Position numbers and translations under genes: made by a program. A DNA stretch of 64,000 nt from Pomphorhynchus laevis (lineage: Eukaryota; Acanthocephala; Palaeacanthocephala; Echinorhynchida; Pomphorhynchidae). The DNA lies in NCBI GenBank assembly GCA_012934845.2, contig WNNJ02001443.1, positions 102,439 to 166,438 of the forward strand, in the 5' to 3' direction. Shown here in pieces: positions 1 to 9,589 of this stretch. The notes below the pieces were generated by a model. The model did no database searches. It was given only the letters and a program-made list of their open reading frames with translations, and was not told the origin of the DNA. Each line of letters starts with the position of its first letter. The first letter of the stretch is position 1.

Positions 1-801
1 AACTCACACTCTCTTTTATATGCAGACGACCTAAACATTTGGCAGGCTATCCGGTCAGATTCGGACACGGTGCTAGTTCAATCGAATATCGACAGCATTT
101 CCAACTGGGCTTATATGAATGGTCTGTCACTGAATATATCAAAGTGTGCTTGTATGCGTTTACAATCACTCAGTCATAGTGTGTATCCAACTTATCATCT
201 TGAGGATCAGAACATTAAAGTAGTCACTCGTCTTAGCGACCTTGGAATAGTAGTTGCGAATGATTTTTCGACTAGTTGGAATACTGAGTTGGCTTGCTCG
301 AAAGCAAATCGAATGGTTGGGATGATTCGTAGAACTTTTAGTATGTTGAGTCCAGTTTCATTTAGAGCACTCGCCAACGCATTTGTGATCAGTCATCTTA
401 CCTATGCATCACAATGTTCGTTCCCAAGAACAGTATACAAGAAAAGTAGAATTGAAAATGTGCTGCGCCGGGCAACTAAGCTCGTAAATTCAGTTAAAGC
501 TTTACCTTATAATGAAAGGCTAAAAAAACTTGGTATGGTTTCTATAAGCGACCTTCGGTTTCGGCGAGATATGTGTTCAACATGGGAAGCTTTACACAAG
601 GGAAATCACGTCTTAAGAGAATTGATGACTGTTCGGAAAAGTCGGGCTTTGCGTGGACACAATTTTACTTTAGCCCATCGCCGAGTTATACGCTCTAAAA
701 CTGTACAATTTGGACACCGAATCGTAAGTAAGTGGAACCGATTAAGTGAAGAAATTGTCAACTCAAGATCGGTTTCAGCATTCAAACATAAACTTTTGTG
801 A
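1..801 (+). CDS. LINE reverse transcriptase, 3' part (CR1/Jockey-like, copy A'), cut by window edge
   Basis: The frame is open from base 1, so the protein begins upstream of the window. The first residues contain the RT catalytic box LLYADDLNIW, followed by the thumb and C-terminal region of a non-LTR polymerase (SKANRMVGMIRRTFS, VLRRATKLVNS, RALRGHNF, KWNRLSEEIVNS). It would copy LINE RNA at a nicked target. The C-terminal 240 residues align by eye with the minus-strand copy at 1021-3960, so both belong to one family. This copy ends with a normal stop after about 50 residues that the other copy has only beyond a premature stop. I see no break in the part present. Confidence 0.9.
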   Translation, partial: NSHSLLYADDLNIWQAIRSDSDTVLVQSNIDSISNWAYMNGLSLNISKCACMRLQSLSHSVYPTYHLEDQNIKVVTRLSDLGIVVANDFSTSWNTELACSKANRMVGMIRRTFSMLSPVSFRALANAFVISHLTYASQCSFPRTVYKKSRIENVLRRATKLVNSVKALPYNERLKKLGMVSISDLRFRRDMCSTWEALHKGNHVLRELMTVRKSRALRGHNFTLAHRRVIRSKTVQFGHRIVSKWNRLSEEIVNSRSVSAFKHKLL

Positions 802-900
802 CTTTTGTTTGTGAGTCTTTTTTTCTTTACTTTTTCTTTTCTTTTCTTTTAACAGGGCAACTGTGAGCTTTGCTCGTCTGTTTGTCGAAATAATATAATA
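1..900 (+). mobile_element. Non-LTR retrotransposon copy A', 3' end
   Basis: This covers the RT tail, a short T-rich 3' UTR (about 815-850), a 21-base block at 857-877 and an AT microsatellite tail. The same 21-base block occurs inverted at 947-967, at the 3' end of the minus-strand copy, so it looks like the family's terminal 3' UTR element. Confidence 0.8.
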
Positions 901-967
901 TATATAATATATTATTATATAATAATATTATTATGTAGACAACGTTACGAGCATAGCTCACAGTTGC
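857..967. repeat. Inverted 3' ends of two LINE copies around an AT microsatellite
   Basis: The 21-base arm at 857-877 (starts GCAACTGTGAGC) is repeated inverted at 947-967 with one mismatch. Between them lie about 70 bases of TAATATA-like simple sequence. The arms are the 3' UTR ends of copy A' (plus) and copy A (minus), so the two elements meet tail to tail. The AT tract probably combines both simple-repeat tails. Confidence 0.75.
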
Positions 968-1149
968 TGACAAATCGATAGTCAAAATAAAAGAAAAAGA
1001 GAAAATCAAAAACAAATCAGTTAACAATTTAAAATAATCTGTCGTTTAAAGAGCTCACGAGTTCCCGCATTTACAATATCATCGCTTAAACGATTCCATG
1101 AATTTATTATTCGTTGTCCAAATTGAATCGTCCTAGAATGTACTATTCG

Positions 1150-3960
1150 TTAGCGACTAAGATAAAACGAGTGACCTCGCAAAGCTCGAGTTGATCGAAT
1201 GTTGAAGAGCCCACGCAACACATGGTGTTCATTGTGAAATACCTCCCATACAAGACACAGATCCCGCGAGTCACGAATATCACATAATGACTGCATATTT
1301 AAAGACCGAAGACGGTCCTCGTAAGGAAGTTCTCTCAAAGAATGTACTAATTTTGTTGCCCTACGTAGCACCTTCTCAAGTCGATTAATCTCATCTCTGG
1401 TTCGAGGGTATGAACATTGAGAAGCATATAACAAATGACTTAGTACAAAAGCGTTTGCAAGAACTCTAAAAGAACGTGGACTCACATAGCTGAATGATCG
1501 GCGAAGGAAACCAACCATACGCATGGCCTTCGAACAAATGTACTCAGTGTTTTGGCGAGTGGAGAAATCATCCGTTATCAATACGCCAAGATCTTTATAG
1601 CTCGAAACCAATTTAATCACTCGATCCCCGAGATGATATATCGGCACTGGAACAATATTACGTGATCGAATGTGCATGCAAGTGCACTTCGAGGCATTAA
1701 CAGACAGACCATTAGAACGTGCCCACTTAAGAACCGTGTCAATATCTGATTGAAGAATGTTACGATCATAATTCGACTTGATGGCTCTCCAAATTTTTAA
1801 ATCGTCAGCAAATAATAATGAATGCGAACTTATTACACTGGGTAGATCGTTGATGAAAATACAAAACAGCAAAGGACCCAATACAGACCCTTGCGGGACA
1901 CCGGCATTAACTGGATAATGCTCGGAAAGGGTACCGTTAATGGCGACCTGGTATGTGCGACCAGAAAGAAAGTTGCATATCCAACGAATGATAATTGGAT
2001 TGATTTTTAATGCACTTATCTTCATAATCAACTTGTCATGGGGTACATGATCAAATGCTTTGGAGAAGTCAAAAAATATGACATCGACAGCATACCCCTC
2101 ATCCACTATGGAACCCCAACTTTCCTGTGCCAATAAAAGGTTGGTTACTGTGGAACAGTTTTTACGGAATCCGTGCTGATTAGTAGAAAGTAACCTGTAT
2201 GATTCTAGGTAGCTACTGATTATCCGATAAAGTAATCTCTCTAATACACGACACGATACAGAGGTTAAACTAACCGGTCGGTAGTTATCTACACATGATC
2301 GATCACCTTTCTTATGAAGCGGCTTAATGATAGAGCGTTTCCATGCATTCGGGACTATACCGTAATATAATGATGCTATAAATATCCTATATAAAGGCGC
2401 AGCAATGACATCATGAAGATTCTTCAGGTATATTGAGGGAAGTAAATCTGGGCAAATCGAGCCCGACGGTTTCAGTCGTTTAAACTCTTTCATAACATCT
2501 TGAACTGTGAACAAGTGAAGAATATCAAAAATTGACGGATTAATACGAGTAATTTCTATACAAGGAGAAGTAGTAGCTGATACGAGAAATTTACGACCAA
2601 ATGCATTAGCAATATCGAAATGATCTACTAGAATGCGTCCATTGTTTCCAATGATAGAGCTAGAAGATCGAACATTACTTTTAAAATTTGCATATTTAAA
2701 TAATATGTTAGGATTGTTGGCTGACTTTCCTATCAGTACTTGTTCAAATTGCCGCTTTTTAAGTCTCTTGAGATATGTGAAATGATTCCGACACTTTTTA
2801 AATGACCTATAATCAGTTTCTCCATTCCTATACCTTACGAATTTTTGCTTCTTGGATCTCAATGCATCTTGAAGCTCCTTATCAAACCAAGGATTTGTGC
2901 GTGCACGGGCAGTTGCTACCTTACGAGGTGAGAAACGTAGAAGGAGCGATATCATTAGAGTTTCAAATTGTTGCCAAGATGATTCAACTCCAAAAATCAA
3001 TGGATCATACCAATTTGTACCGAGAAGGGATTGACGTACTAAACTGTAATTGGTTTTGAAACATTGTACTGACATACATGAAGACTCAGGTTGTGACAAT
3101 ATATTAGATAAGTTTGTATTAAAGCGAATAACAGAATGATCAGAGCTGCCTAAGGGATCCAAATATGTTATACCGGTGATCAAATATTTATCGGAAGTAA
3201 GACAAATATCAAGCAAAGATTGATGGTCTCCAGAGGAACGAGTAAACATTGAGACATGTTGCGTTAGATTAAGAAAATTGATAGTATCAAGGAATGCTGA
3301 TGAATAATTATTGTTATTTAAGCATATGTAGTTAGTCCAGTCTATAGAAGGCATATTTAGATCACCCACTACTACCACATTACTACGGGATCCAAACTTT
3401 AATAATGTATCAACTATGGAACAAACATCCATTCTTGGACTACGATATATAAGACCAATAGTAACTAACACATGACCGGACAGTAATATATTGCCCCATA
3501 GTGTTTCTGTACCACCTTCAGACTTGGCACTTAAGGTCATAAACGCTACACTATTATGTAAATATAAAATTACCCCACCTCCTCTCTTTCCGGTCCTATC
3601 GACACGATAAGAAGAATAATTAGCTATTTCAATCTCGTGATCAGATATATCGGAGTTAAGCCAGCTTTCTGTTATTGCTATTAACAAGGGCTGGGAATAT
3701 TGAATACGTTGCTTCAATTTGTGAATTTTATTAAGAAGACTGCGTGCGTTAGTATACAAGATCACAGAACTATAGCCTATTGAAGCACATGTGTTATTTC
3801 CCTTACTGTTAGCACTATTGGATTTCGCCAGAGCAGACCACAACGGTGATTGATAATAAACAATGTCATCTAAGTAATCACATGCATTTGTAATGGGTAT
3901 GTTGGATAAGCTAGAAGCGACGAGAGGAGCTAAATCTAATCCACAAACAGCGGAGTCCAA
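1150..3960 (-). CDS. LINE ORF2: APE endonuclease plus reverse transcriptase (copy A)
   Basis: The 936-residue product nicks target DNA and reverse transcribes the element RNA. Seen in order: an apurinic-like endonuclease at about residues 65-285 (NARSLLNK, TESW at 97-100, GDLNMPSIDW near 200, SSDHS near 273); a linker; RT with KPLHKKGDRSCVDNYRPVSL, FFDFSKAFDHVP, GVPQGSVLGPLLF and the catalytic FADD near 718; then a thumb region. The TAA at 1150-1152 is premature. The frame stays open beyond it to 1021 and encodes about 42 more residues (including QRIINSWNRLSDDIVN) that match the intact end of copy A' at 660-800. The start ATG lies inside ORF1, 25 bases before its stop, which points to coupled termination and reinitiation. 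Confidence 0.93.
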   Translation of the reverse strand: MDSAVCGLDLAPLVASSLSNIPITNACDYLDDIVYYQSPLWSALAKSNSANSKGNNTCASIGYSSVILYTNARSLLNKIHKLKQRIQYSQPLLIAITESWLNSDISDHEIEIANYSSYRVDRTGKRGGGVILYLHNSVAFMTLSAKSEGGTETLWGNILLSGHVLVTIGLIYRSPRMDVCSIVDTLLKFGSRSNVVVVGDLNMPSIDWTNYICLNNNNYSSAFLDTINFLNLTQHVSMFTRSSGDHQSLLDICLTSDKYLITGITYLDPLGSSDHSVIRFNTNLSNILSQPESSCMSVQCFKTNYSLVRQSLLGTNWYDPLIFGVESSWQQFETLMISLLLRFSPRKVATARARTNPWFDKELQDALRSKKQKFVRYRNGETDYRSFKKCRNHFTYLKRLKKRQFEQVLIGKSANNPNILFKYANFKSNVRSSSSIIGNNGRILVDHFDIANAFGRKFLVSATTSPCIEITRINPSIFDILHLFTVQDVMKEFKRLKPSGSICPDLLPSIYLKNLHDVIAAPLYRIFIASLYYGIVPNAWKRSIIKPLHKKGDRSCVDNYRPVSLTSVSCRVLERLLYRIISSYLESYRLLSTNQHGFRKNCSTVTNLLLAQESWGSIVDEGYAVDVIFFDFSKAFDHVPHDKLIMKISALKINPIIIRWICNFLSGRTYQVAINGTLSEHYPVNAGVPQGSVLGPLLFCIFINDLPSVISSHSLLFADDLKIWRAIKSNYDRNILQSDIDTVLKWARSNGLSVNASKCTCMHIRSRNIVPVPIYHLGDRVIKLVSSYKDLGVLITDDFSTRQNTEYICSKAMRMVGFLRRSFSYVSPRSFRVLANAFVLSHLLYASQCSYPRTRDEINRLEKVLRRATKLVHSLRELPYEDRLRSLNMQSLCDIRDSRDLCLVWEVFHNEHHVLRGLFNIRSTRALRGHSFYLSR

Positions 3961-5207
3961 TTCAAGCGAGTCCCTCGTCGCACAATTTGAAAATTCCGAA
4001 TTCTTAAGTTTGTTTCTCCTGCATCTAAGCGCGATCTCAATAATTGTCTAACCTCTCGAAGACGTTCACGTTCATACTTGTCAAGATCATTTAGTAATCT
4101 AACGGGAGAACCTTTAAGATAATATGAGTTGCTCAGAATAGTTTTGGCAGCCGCTGCGTCGGTAAAAATTGCTTTTAATAATCTAGGATGATTATTATGC
4201 TTTTTACCAATTCGAAATAAAGCTAATAGTTTAATTTTGGACGTTACCTCTTTCGGTGACGCTACCAAAATGGTTGATAGTATCGCACGAACTTTGGATA
4301 AGTCGTCATCTAATCTATGTTGTATGTTGACCGAGATAGATTCAGGTATATTAGTGAAAACGATAGCGCGAGAATGATCATGATATTTGCGTACGCGGGA
4401 AAAGTGCTGCTCAGAGGAAATCACTGATTTTCCATCAAGATTATGTGAAGATCTATCAATGACTCCAGTTATTTGGCATGTATCAGGTATAACACTTGCC
4501 AATGACTCGAATTGATTAGAATCTTTGTGATTAAGAGACACTTCATCTGACTGACCCGGAATGTTAACATATGTAGAGCGCTTAGGTGAATAAGCATTGA
4601 TTGGATCAGTAAATACATCTGGATTAGTAAGAGGTGCAGAGAAGCTTGAATTGATATCGGATTTACTGTACGATCGTTGTAGGTTTCCACTATCCAAATT
4701 TCCGTTATTGATAAGATTGTCATTGTCTAAACTGTTATTTTCGATAATCGGTGATGCTTCATCGATTAATGAGTTGGATGTTCGATTCAATGATTCATTT
4801 TCGATTCGCAGGAAGTCTGTGGCAACATGTTGCTCTTGCAATGTTTGAGAATTGTCTGTAAATCGAGCGCTTTCTTTATTTGATGATAATAATTGTTCTT
4901 TTCGATGTTTGCCACATTTTCGTTCGAATTGTATTTTACTAACATCTTTGTCACAAACGATACTATTTGAATTGTCATGGCTGATAGACGATTGATCATT
5001 CTTTGAAACTATCAAATCTTTACGAAAAGATGCTGAACAAAATCCGCATAGAAAATCTCTATCAAGAAAATTTGAAGGAAGACGAATAGGTAGCCAAACA
5101 GTAGTCCACACAGGGCAATCGGCCATGGAACACTCTACATAATGCTGGGATCCATTATCATTCACAGTCGATTTTGTCGTTTTCCTCCGTTTCCCCATTT
5201 TGATCAT
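3936..5207 (-). CDS. LINE ORF1 protein (copy A), zinc motif plus RRM-like region
   Basis: This is a 423-residue likely RNA-binding/chaperone protein. Near the N-terminus is a zinc-type signature, C-x4-C-x2-WT followed by FLCGFC (residues about 26-60). The middle is low-complexity and rich in N and S. The C-terminal third (about 275-420) starts with AIVFTNIPESIS and has the look of an RRM-like fold, ending IRNFQIVRRGTRLNW. The same zinc signature and the same IRNFQIVRR ending occur in the ORF1 proteins of the other APE-type elements here. No break is visible. Confidence 0.8.
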   Translation of the reverse strand: MIKMGKRRKTTKSTVNDNGSQHYVECSMADCPVWTTVWLPIRLPSNFLDRDFLCGFCSASFRKDLIVSKNDQSSISHDNSNSIVCDKDVSKIQFERKCGKHRKEQLLSSNKESARFTDNSQTLQEQHVATDFLRIENESLNRTSNSLIDEASPIIENNSLDNDNLINNGNLDSGNLQRSYSKSDINSSFSAPLTNPDVFTDPINAYSPKRSTYVNIPGQSDEVSLNHKDSNQFESLASVIPDTCQITGVIDRSSHNLDGKSVISSEQHFSRVRKYHDHSRAIVFTNIPESISVNIQHRLDDDLSKVRAILSTILVASPKEVTSKIKLLALFRIGKKHNNHPRLLKAIFTDAAAAKTILSNSYYLKGSPVRLLNDLDKYERERLREVRQLLRSRLDAGETNLRIRNFQIVRRGTRLNWTPLFVD

Positions 5208-5215
5208 TACAGTTC

Positions 5216-5600
5216 AGATTGCTGAACTGAATTGTATGTTTATTAGAAACCAAAAAATATGCACACTATTATATTTTAAAATATTATATTTTAATAATAA
5301 TATTTTATATTTTAAAAAAAAAGTTTGAGATAAAATAACATACAATCTAAAGTAAATACAAACAAATCAAAGAACCCGGAAATCGTGTGCAGAAATAATC
5401 ATGTATTATAAATTCAAAGCGAATTCATAATTACACAATTTCGAACGAGTCGAGAAACTACGGAAATGAGATAATGTGCCGAAAATAAGCGATATCAACG
5501 ATAGATTTAATCTGGCAAATATTTATTCAAATTATTATCACAATTTATCACATCTGCAAATTACAATCTAGAGTAAATACAATATAATAACATACAATTA
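5216..5600. other. AT-rich spacer between two divergent LINE 5' ends
   Basis: The minus element A and the plus element C start back to back here. The stretch is AT-rich with short T/A runs, and I see no coding sequence. Part is presumably 5' UTR of one or both elements, which in LINEs usually carries the internal promoter, but no motif is recognisable. Confidence 0.4.
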
Positions 5601-5693
5601 ATATACACAATCTACTGACAAGCAATATTACGACAACCTTCGAGCAACGAGTGTCGAGCAGCAATCATTGTTCAAGCTAATTACAAAAGAAAA

Positions 5694-6761
5694 ATGTCTG
5701 CTTCTCATTGTTGCCAATGTAATGGTCGAAATGCTGTTTGCAAAAGCTGTTTGTGTGCAAAGTCCGGCAAACTCTGTGTCGATTGCCTTCCTGGTAGCAG
5801 GTGTTCCAACCGTGCGAATTCTTCTATTGACGCTCCCACATCTGCATACTTGTCTCAGCTTACTGCACGTAGCGTAGATAAGCTTGATTCCATTCCGATA
5901 AGTCACGATGATTCTAGCGAGTACGTGTCATTTGAATTGAAATGTGACGGTTTTGGTTGTTCTTTATATACTGTTGTCAAGTCTCCTCGTAGGGTATCTC
6001 GAGATTTCTTTCTTCAGCGATTCATCTGTGGAATTTGTGCTGCAAAACGCATTACAACTATAGAACAATCCTTAGAACAGGCGAATGTTGCTATAAGCAA
6101 TTTGAAGGCTAAGATCGATGAACTAAAATTAGCACAATCCAAGGAAATATCTTCTAACCTTTCTCAAAATCTATCATCTCACAAACCCTCTCCATTTCAG
6201 AATCGTAGTTTCGCAAGTGTAGTACGTAGAGAAGTAACGCGTTCTATCCTTGCCACTTCTAATATTAAATCAAGTATCTGCTCCCCGTTGGAAATCATTA
6301 ACAGTTGCAAAAAATCAGCTTTGCGCTCGTCAAATTTTATTATACGCAAGCTACCAAATACAGCGGATGATGAAGCTAGTGTTAGAGACATTTTATCCGC
6401 TGTAGGCATTCAAATAACTGCAAAATTTTCAATTAAGGTCCATCGACTTCCAGCCAAAAGAACAGACATTCCTCCGTGGACTTTAGTTTCAACGGACGAG
6501 GTAACGGCCAGCAACGTTTTATCAAACTCTTATAAATTGAGAAAAGTTGATCGTTTTAGGAATGTTTACATCATGCCGGATTTTTCCCCCGAAGAGCGTG
6601 TTGACAATCAGGTTTTGCGCAAACAGCTACAAGAGAAAAGACTTGCAAACCCAAATAGTAATTACATAATTAGAAATTTTCAAATTGTTCGTAGACCGAA
6701 TAATGGAAAGGTAGGCACAACACCCGTTAATTCCTCATTAATGGATGGATCGTCTATATGA
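5694..6761 (+). CDS. LINE ORF1 protein, element C (Cys-rich, zinc motif, coiled coil, RRM-like)
   Basis: This is a 355-residue likely nucleic-acid chaperone. Residues 6-40 form a cysteine-rich knot (CCQCNGRNAVCKSCLCAKSG and more). At about 82-125 lies C-x4-C-x3-T followed by FICGIC, the same signature as in the other ORF1 proteins here. A heptad-like stretch follows (about 128-160, TTIEQSLEQANVAISNLKAK). From about 205 an RRM-like region begins (FIIRKLPNTADD) and closes with IRNFQIVRR. The ATG at 5694 is the first in frame. The stop is UGA followed by CUA. Confidence 0.8.
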   Translation: MSASHCCQCNGRNAVCKSCLCAKSGKLCVDCLPGSRCSNRANSSIDAPTSAYLSQLTARSVDKLDSIPISHDDSSEYVSFELKCDGFGCSLYTVVKSPRRVSRDFFLQRFICGICAAKRITTIEQSLEQANVAISNLKAKIDELKLAQSKEISSNLSQNLSSHKPSPFQNRSFASVVRREVTRSILATSNIKSSICSPLEIINSCKKSALRSSNFIIRKLPNTADDEASVRDILSAVGIQITAKFSIKVHRLPAKRTDIPPWTLVSTDEVTASNVLSNSYKLRKVDRFRNVYIMPDFSPEERVDNQVLRKQLQEKRLANPNSNYIIRNFQIVRRPNNGKVGTTPVNSSLMDGSSI

Positions 6762-6764
6762 CTA
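6759..6764 (+). promoter_or_regulatory. UGA-CUA stop context between same-frame ORF1 and ORF2 of element C
   Basis: The ORF1 stop TGA is followed directly by CTA, and the frame stays open beyond it straight into the endonuclease start (SFRLLLFNVEGL). UGA followed by CUA is a known leaky stop context in animals and some viruses. I see no in-frame ATG between the stop and the endonuclease start, so read-through or coupled reinitiation could supply ORF2. Whether it is used is inference; the stop might also be a mutation in a fused ORF. Confidence 0.45.
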
Positions 6765-7640
6765 TCCTCTTCTGCAAGAAGTGGTAGTCAGGTTTGTGAG
6801 CACCACAAGTCTTTTAGACTGTTACTATTTAATGTGGAAGGTTTGGCGTCTTTGATCGAGCAAGGTATTGAATCCTGGTTCGATACCTTTCACGTTGTGG
6901 TACTATTAGAGACCATGTTTACTAATAATTATTCTTTACCTGGTTTTTATACATTTGACAATCCTGCTTTATTGGGCATTCGTGGTCGCCCCGCGGGTGG
7001 AATAATTTTAGGTTTAAATAGGGCCTTCAGGGATTGGCAATGTAGGTATTTGCTGAATTCTATACTGCTTGAAACACCTGTCATCACTTTTATCGCATGC
7101 TATTTCAAACCCACACTTACCGCGGCAGATATAATTGACGAAATTTCTCAGCTTCTTTCAACTCTAAACAGCACAGTACCGATAATTATCGCAGGAGATT
7201 TTAATGCAAGATTCACCGGTCCAATCACAGGAAAATTGCGAATTCTTGTCATTTACTTTAAGTATATAAATCTAAAGTTATACGTCCGTAATGAAAATTG
7301 GTCCTACGAATCTTCTACAGGTAAAAGCTGTATAGACATCATATTTACTAACGTGCATGTAAGACATATAGGGCTAGTACTATCTTCAAAATGGGCGTTA
7401 GTTCGTAAACACAAACCTGTCTCGTGTATTTTCGATTGCATATGCAACATACAATCAATAGATTTGCCCCGTCAACCTAGCAGGAAATTATGTACTTCAG
7501 CAATTGATTATAGTCAAATAAATCTAGCTTTTCAATTCCTTAGATCAGGAGAACTGGGGAACAGCATTACTTCTGTAATTTCCACCCTTCTATCGGCTTG
7601 TAGATATGAATCCGACTATTCCAAAAAAACTCATACCTAG
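6762..7640 (+). CDS. LINE ORF2, endonuclease part (element C)
   Basis: APE-type endonuclease domain, about 290 residues, read in the ORF1 frame after the UGA. Motifs: LLLFNVEGLASL at the start, LLETMFT as the acidic block, RPAGGIILG, IIAGDFNARF (metal/catalytic box) and SCIDIIFTN. The final SDH-type box is degenerate (near VRKHKPVSCIF), which may reduce activity. The frame ends at a stop just after the run of seven A. The next frame carries on as VKPAWFKQFQQHL, so one small indel separates this piece from the polymerase. Confidence 0.75.
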   Translation, partial: LSSSARSGSQVCEHHKSFRLLLFNVEGLASLIEQGIESWFDTFHVVVLLETMFTNNYSLPGFYTFDNPALLGIRGRPAGGIILGLNRAFRDWQCRYLLNSILLETPVITFIACYFKPTLTAADIIDEISQLLSTLNSTVPIIIAGDFNARFTGPITGKLRILVIYFKYINLKLYVRNENWSYESSTGKSCIDIIFTNVHVRHIGLVLSSKWALVRKHKPVSCIFDCICNIQSIDLPRQPSRKLCTSAIDYSQINLAFQFLRSGELGNSITSVISTLLSACRYESDYSKKTHT

Positions 7641-9589
7641 TAAAACCCGCTTGGTTTAAACAGTTCCAGCAACATTTAATTCAATTAAATAAAAGTTATC
7701 GGTTCGATTTAACGGTAAGGAAAGATTTTGTAGATTTACGTAGGCTTTACGTTAAACTTGTATCGATGTATCGTAGAGAACGACGTTTAGAGATTGAACG
7801 ACGGGAATTGTCTAAGGCGGAGTCGACACCGTGGATACTTAAGAAAGCTAACATTGGAACATATAACAGGATTCAAATCGAAAATTGGAAATCACACTTC
7901 CAATCTATTTTGCGCCATTCAATATTAGAAGACATGCCTGTACGTTTATCTTCAGTTTCATGCATAAATTCAATATACGGTTCAGATCCTCTGAATTTAC
8001 CTTTTACGCCATTTGAAGTCGTAAGATCCCTATCAATCTTAAAAGATCATAAAGCTGCCGGGTTAGATCAATTATGCGTAGAACAGTTAAAGTCGACTAT
8101 CGATATTTTGATAGACTACTGGACAGAACTTTTCAATCTACTTCTTGCAGGTCATCCGTTTCCGATTTCGTGGCGCGACGGTGTAATTAAGATCCTGCAT
8201 AAGGGCAAAGGTGACTATGATTCACGAGATGCGTACAGGGGGATTGCGATATTGAATCACAATTATAAGTTATTGACTCATATAATGTATATGCGCCTTA
8301 TTAAGTTTCGCGAGCATCTCTTACCTACGGAGCAGTATGGATTCCGCCCGAAAAGGTCAACGTCCGATGCAATAAAGCATGTCCGTGACGAAGTCACCAA
8401 TTGTTTCGCTAATCGTAGACCGTTGTATGCTACTTTTGTTGACTTTGAGCGAGCATTTGACACAGTGAATCGTTCTTTGTTACTTGATAAACTTTCCACC
8501 AGAGTGTCCGTTAGTGGTCGCTTTTTGTATCTTATTTATTCTGTGCTTCAGCCTAATCGCCTTAAAGTATCTGATGGTATCAACACCTCTGATTTCTTTT
8601 TTGCTAATCGCGGTGTTTTACAGGGAGATCCACTCAGCCCTATATTATTTTCCTTTTTTGTTATGGATTTGCCTATGCATCTTCGTCATGCATCGAATGA
8701 AGTCTCTTGTACCCTCTATGCCGACGATCTAGTAATATTAGCCAAAGATCTTTTATCCGCTCAAAGTGCGTTAGATGCTCTGTCATCCTATTGTTTATCA
8801 AATCAGTTGACGGTGAATGTAAATAAATCGAAAGCCCTTAAATTTCGGTTAGGTGGACCTTTGCGTCGATGTGACATGCTGAGAATAGGCAATGTAGATT
8901 TAGAATTCTGCAATAGTTACAATTATTTGGGAGTATTACTTTCGTCGAAATGGTCATTTACTGAACACCTACATCGTAAATCCTCGAAGTTAGTTGTAGC
9001 AACCTCTTATGCAAAAAACTTAGGTTCTTTATCTTTCTCAGGAGCCCTCCGGTATTTTCGAAGTATGTTGCTTCCCATAGTTTCATATGCTTTGCCAGTT
9101 ATCTGGTCGGATTTAAGTCCCTTCAATTTTCAGCAGTTGGACAGGTGTCAATGGAGATTCGTGAAGCGAATTGTTGGAGTCTCACCAAAATGTTCTTCAT
9201 CGGTTATAGCGATACTATCATCGCTAGAACCTTGCTCTAAATACATCTGCTCAACATTTAATCTTGAACACACTGCATCATTTACTACTAACCTGAACAT
9301 GTTCTTTCGAAAGACGACGTCATTGGATTCTGAATTTTATCTTACTCCGGCATTCTTACAGACTAAATGGAGAGAACCCTGTGCAAGGAAAAGACCGCTG
9401 ATCTGGAGAGCATCTGTCCATGGATATCACGATAAATTCTGCGCTATTAGAATTCCAGTACATGCACGGTGCTCTTTGTGCATTTGTGTTCTTTGCAAAA
9501 ATGAATGCGCATCTAACCTGCATATCTTCACTTGCCCAATTTTGAAAAATATGTCACTATCCGATATTGACAGTAGGAGAAGATTTTGA
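7641..9589 (+). CDS. LINE ORF2, reverse transcriptase part (element C)
   Basis: This is an RT of about 600 residues in frame with 7766. Motifs in order: PFTPFEVVRSLSILKDHKAAG, WRDGVIKILHKGKGD, YRGIAILNHNYKLL, EQYGFRPKRSTSDA, TFVDFERAFDTVNR, RGVLQGDPLSPILFSF, TLYADDLVILA (catalytic), YNYLGVLLSSKW. Near the end a cysteine-rich motif (C-x2-C-x4-C-x10-H-x4-C) resembles the CCHC knuckle that closes many LINE ORF2 proteins. I see no break inside this part. Usable sequence begins about 120 bases before the first in-frame ATG at 7766, because the natural start is the fused endonuclease. Confidence 0.88.

Larger units (their letters stand above)
1021..5215 (-). mobile_element. Nearly complete APE-type non-LTR retrotransposon, copy A
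   Basis: Read on the minus strand: a short 5' leader, ORF1 (5207-3936), ORF2 (3960 to 1150, continuing after one stop to 1021), a short 3' UTR and an AT-rich simple tail. ORF1 and ORF2 overlap by 25 bases. The endonuclease and polymerase motifs look like the CR1/Jockey group. Apart from the premature stop near the ORF2 end I see no break, so the copy is young. Confidence 0.88.

Noticed and set aside
827-1027. Minus-strand 66-codon frame
   Set aside because: Lies in LINE 3' UTR and microsatellite; no conserved motif.
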